A stretch of 35,891 nt of DNA from Pseudopedobacter sp. (GTDB lineage Bacteria; Bacteroidota; Bacteroidia; Sphingobacteriales; Sphingobacteriaceae), in assembly GCA_014378105.1 (NCBI GenBank), contig JACMOI010000089.1, positions 1-35,891 of the forward strand, read 5' to 3'. Under the pieces are notes generated by a model. The model made no database searches. It worked only from the letters and a program-made list of their open reading frames with translations, and had not been told where the DNA came from. The translations under genes and the position numbers were made by a program. Of this stretch, positions 34,201-35,891 are shown piece after piece (position 1 is the first letter of the stretch; each line of letters begins with the position of its first letter).

Positions 34201-34231
34201 AAAGCACAAATAAAAATCTCATTTTTTTCAT
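31208..34231 (-). CDS. Secreted two-domain amidohydrolase (one active, one degenerate module)
   Basis: The 1007-residue exported protein (signal MKKMRFLFVLSVIFFFTDHLNAQS) holds two amidohydrolase modules. In the N-terminal one, the HxH position reads Tyr97-Ser-Asp99 (FIDMYSDYGS), so it has probably lost metal binding. The C-terminal one, from about 565, has SPGIIDEHSHIAG with His627 and His629, further His in FITCHSYVQ and FTHILEG, and Asp in INSDDGE; this is a full imidazolonepropionase-like site. A ~100-residue beta-rich linker (VDLKIKDKLILMVINYKKDS) lies between. It is probably a periplasmic or surface dipeptidase/deaminase-type hydrolase; the substrate cannot be read from the sequence. 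GC content is higher than left of 30 kb. Confidence 0.87.
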   Translation of the reverse strand: MKKMRFLFVLSVIFFFTDHLNAQSTFPVNDVSNPKEGCYAFINATIVTNSQTTLQNASLVIRKGKIEAVGTKLTLPKDAVIVDCNGKYIYPSFIDMYSDYGSETAQKSGSVQRGQSQFLSTTKGAYGWNQAIRSENDAATSFAVNDTKAKDLRAIGFGTVLTHQMDGISRGTGAVVTLANEKENLVMIKEKASANYSFNKGSSTQDYPTSLMGSIALLRQNFLDAQWYKTKPAGEGTNLSLQAFLDNQLLPQIFESSDKWSDLRADKIGDEFGVQFIIRAAGNEYQRISEVKSTNASFIVPLNFPQAMDVEDPTDARFVALAEMKHWEMAPANPAAFEKANINFALTANGLKETGSFFSNLRKAIQLGLSEQKALKALTETPATLLGMYDKVGSIETGKIANFLITSAPIFSEKNIVYQNWIQGNKYTLMEDGWKDIRGNYNLVINNTPHTLSVTGDISKPSAEIIGTDTTKVDLKIKDKLILMVINYKKDSANAARLSGVISEDAWSGTGETIGGKQLSWTAVKAGSQVLAADTTGKKKKDTVAAVGGEITYPFNGYGFTTTPIQQNILIKNATVWTNEKEGELANTDVLIKNGKIAAIGKNLSDVAAKIIDGTGKHLSPGIIDEHSHIAGTGGINECSQSVTSEARIADVLDPEDIDIYRQLSGGVTSSHILHGSCNTIGGQTQLIKLRWGASAEQLKFSNWDPFIKFALGENVKRSYSQTNNRFPDTRMGVEEVMTDAFTRAREYEKLPAGKRRDLELDALVEILNKKRFITCHSYVQSEITSMMRVAEKFGFSVNTFTHILEGYKVADKMKVHGASASTFSDWWAYKMEVVDAIPQNAYLMQKAGLNVAINSDDGEMARRLNQEAAKSVKYTDMSEEDALKMVTLNPAIMLHVANRTGSIKTGKDADLVLWSDNPLSIYARAEKTIVDGIVYFDNEKDKLLREAIVKERARLIQKMIGAKKGGEKTSPAAPSFREKNYCEEDIHTDKAFWGKIEKNNLSIDNQ

Positions 34232-34278
34232 ATAATGGAGTTTAGGTAAAACTTATTATCAGGCAATAAATATAGTAA

Positions 34279-34626
34279 ATGATTGGGGTTGAAAAATCGG
34301 CAGAAGAAATTTATGCTGCTGCTTATGGTACATTTTTATACAAGCGGTACAGATATGTTTTAACCACGTCATTTGCCAAGGTTATAACTTGGTTACAATG
34401 TAAATTATTTCCGGTTTTTTTTTCAGAGGATTCTCATTTCTTAATTTCTATCCTGAAAATTTTAAGAGATAAATTAGCCGATGATAAATACTTATATTTG
34501 TTTTCAAACATTTATTACTCAGACAAATTGCGTAAATATAAATATTTTGTGCAAAGGGAATATGAATCTGTTTCTTGTTTAATCGAAGTAATATATGAGT
34601 ATCATGCCAAGAATAAAAACACGTAG
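34279..34626 (+). CDS. Hypothetical protein, 115 residues
   Basis: The frame starts at ATG 34279 and ends TAG at 34624-34626. It is rich in Tyr, Phe, Lys and Leu (LYKRYRYVLTTSFAKVITWLQCKLF; KYLYLFSNIYYSDKLRKYKYFVQREYE) and has no signal peptide or motif I recognise. Its end overlaps the start of the FAD oxidoreductase by 23 bases in another frame, and it begins 47 bases from the divergent amidohydrolase start. It could be a small alpha-helical regulator or a chance open frame. The base composition is lower in GC than its neighbours. Confidence 0.4.
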   Translation: MIGVEKSAEEIYAAAYGTFLYKRYRYVLTTSFAKVITWLQCKLFPVFFSEDSHFLISILKILRDKLADDKYLYLFSNIYYSDKLRKYKYFVQREYESVSCLIEVIYEYHAKNKNT

Positions 34627-35891
34627 AGATTTTATCAGGCAGTCTGCAATAACAACAGCCCTGTTCCCTTTTCTGTTTTCCTGCAGGCAAAGTTCAAAAT
34701 CGTTTTCTTCTGTACTTGATAAGGATGCCATCAATAAGTTTAGAAAGAATTTCGGCGGGCAAATTATTCTGCCGAACGATGCTCAATACGAACATAAACG
34801 TCAGGCGGGTTATGTAAACCCTGATTTGGACAGGCATCCTTCTCTTATTGCCATTTGCAAAGATGAACAGGATGTTTTAAAATCGCTGGAATTCGCCCAA
34901 CAACATCAATTGGAAATAGCGGTGCGTTCGGGTAACCACAGTAACATGGGATGGGGAACAGTAGAAAATGGAATGGTGGTTGACCTTTCGCAAATGAAGA
35001 GAGTAACTATAAACAGGGATAAAAAAACAGCCATTGTATCTGCAGGTGCAACAGCCGCAGAAATCCTTACTGCTACAGCGGTTTATGGTCTTGCACCTGT
35101 TTTGGGAGAATGTGGAAGCGTGGGTTCGGGACTTGTATTAGGTGGAGGCTTGGGATGGCTTACAGGTAAATATGGTGCAACCAGCGATAACCTTTTACAT
35201 GCCCGTATTGTAACGGCGGATCTTAAAGTACTCCATACGGATACAAAGGTTAATGATGACCTGTTTTGGGCTATTCGGGGAGGCGGTGGTAATTTTGGTA
35301 TTGCTACTTCTTTTGAATATCAATTGCACCCGGTGAATGAAATGATTGGAGGTAGTTTGGTTTATCCAATTAGTAAGGCTCGTTCCATCTTAAAGTTTTT
35401 TAACGAATTCATGAGCAACGCACCGGATGAACTTCAGGCAGACTGCTATTTAACAAGTAAAGAATGCTGGGTAGAGTTTGTTTATTTTGGTGATTTGGAT
35501 AGTGGTGAAACGCTTCTCAACCAGTTTCGAAAGTTTGCTAAACCCGAAAGGGATTCTTTAAAAAGAAGATTATTTTCTGAAGTATATGCAATGGAGCCAG
35601 GTGGTGATTTGGGTACAGACCCCTATGTTTCAAACAAAGGCTCTTATATTGAACGAATGTCTGATGAAGTAATAGACTTTGTTGTGGAATGTGTTAACCA
35701 GCCTCCGCAATCAGGTAAAGTATTCTTTGATTTAAGTCACTATATGCATGGCGAAGTGTGCCGTATTGCACGGGATGCTACGGCTTTCGAACTCCGTCAG
35801 GCAGGCGCAGCACATCTTACCTATTGGCTTACATGGAAAGAACCTGCGAACGCTGCTGCGTGTATGAAATGGCATAACGAAATATTTGAAC
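34604..35891 (+). CDS. Tat-exported FAD-linked oxidoreductase (berberine bridge type), truncated by the window end
   Basis: The first 429 codons of a flavoprotein; the stop lies beyond the window. It starts MPRIKTRRDFIRQSAITTALFPFLFSC, a twin-arginine signal (Arg7-Arg8) ending in a lipobox Cys27, so it is a folded, lipid-anchored export. The PCMH-type FAD domain follows: IAVRSGNHSNMGWG with His112 at the 8-alpha-histidyl position, GECGSVGSGLVLGGGLGWLTGKYGATSDN with Cys170 at the 6-S-cysteinyl position, and DDLFWAIRGGGGNFGIATSFEYQLHPV. Both residues together predict bicovalent FAD, as in berberine bridge-like oxidases. The C-terminal BBE segment is not yet reached. Substrates are commonly sugars, alkaloids or phenols; the substrate here is unknown. 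Confidence 0.88.
   Translation, partial: MPRIKTRRDFIRQSAITTALFPFLFSCRQSSKSFSSVLDKDAINKFRKNFGGQIILPNDAQYEHKRQAGYVNPDLDRHPSLIAICKDEQDVLKSLEFAQQHQLEIAVRSGNHSNMGWGTVENGMVVDLSQMKRVTINRDKKTAIVSAGATAAEILTATAVYGLAPVLGECGSVGSGLVLGGGLGWLTGKYGATSDNLLHARIVTADLKVLHTDTKVNDDLFWAIRGGGGNFGIATSFEYQLHPVNEMIGGSLVYPISKARSILKFFNEFMSNAPDELQADCYLTSKECWVEFVYFGDLDSGETLLNQFRKFAKPERDSLKRRLFSEVYAMEPGGDLGTDPYVSNKGSYIERMSDEVIDFVVECVNQPPQSGKVFFDLSHYMHGEVCRIARDATAFELRQAGAAHLTYWLTWKEPANAAACMKWHNEIFE

Noticed and set aside
34448-34690. Minus-strand open frame across the start of the FAD oxidoreductase
   Set aside because: It overlaps the Tat signal and FAD domain start of a clear gene and has no domain.
1-35891. CRISPR arrays, tRNA or rRNA genes, transposases or integrases
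   Set aside because: None were seen. No spaced direct repeats of 25-40 bases, no cloverleaf-like sequences and no DDE or tyrosine recombinase motifs appear in the translations.

Overview
The bulk of the window (about 400 to 29,660) looks like the chromosome of a low-GC member of the Bacteroidota, most likely Sphingobacteriaceae (Pedobacter-like). This rests on AT-rich coding sequence, A-rich leaders without strong Shine-Dalgarno sites, promoters of the TTTG-N19-TAnnTTTG type, short lipoprotein and secretion signals ending in AQ or AC, and the gene families present (GIN-domain and YwqK/MORN proteins, LytTR two-component pair, paired amidohydrolases). Taxonomy is inferred by eye; no search was run.

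Layout. 1-316: two small GC-rich reading frames of alphaproteobacterial style, then an abrupt change into ybaB. 400-1433: ybaB and a UPF0173 metallo-hydrolase. 1492-4181: glgA-glgC glycogen operon (minus). 4331-8253: polA followed by a secreted MORN/TonB-C-like protein. 8337-9950: CMD-family protein, tag glycosylase and a CPBP protease in one operon. 10126-13963: a SNF2 helicase and an amidase lipoprotein. 14037-16910: glnS diverging from an S33 peptidase lipoprotein. 16998-19163: small membrane peptide diverging from a LytS/LytTR kinase-regulator pair. 19160-21336: plsC, a NUDIX hydrolase and truA. 21446-22435: yghZ-type aldo/keto reductase. 22501-25225: ABC exporter with a YtrA-type GntR regulator and a GIN-domain protein. 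25348-29402: a MarR-controlled set of redox enzymes. 29403-29832: non-coding stretch with a probable structured small RNA. 29833-34231: two secreted amidohydrolase-family genes. 34279-35891: a hypothetical protein and a truncated Tat-exported FAD oxidoreductase.

The best regulatory stories are two. First, a MarR-family gene heads a run of four enzymes (alkenal/quinone-type reductase, FrnE-like DsbA protein, YqhD-like alcohol dehydrogenase, DJ-1/glyoxalase III-like protein). A perfect 22-bp palindrome lies in the marR promoter spacer and a near copy lies before the first enzyme gene. This reads as a self-regulated reactive-aldehyde/electrophile detoxification unit. Second, the ABC/GntR operon has a textbook Bacteroidota promoter and, just downstream, an inverted repeat like that reported for YtrA. 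A third candidate is an apparently unannotated small RNA at about 29,660-29,800 with its own promoter, long hairpin and terminator.

Both ends of the window should be treated with caution. The first ~370-390 bases seem to come from a different phylum. From about 30.5 kb to the end the DNA is visibly richer in GC, with a seam that appears to fall inside the first amidohydrolase gene. Chimeric assembly is at least as likely as gene transfer.
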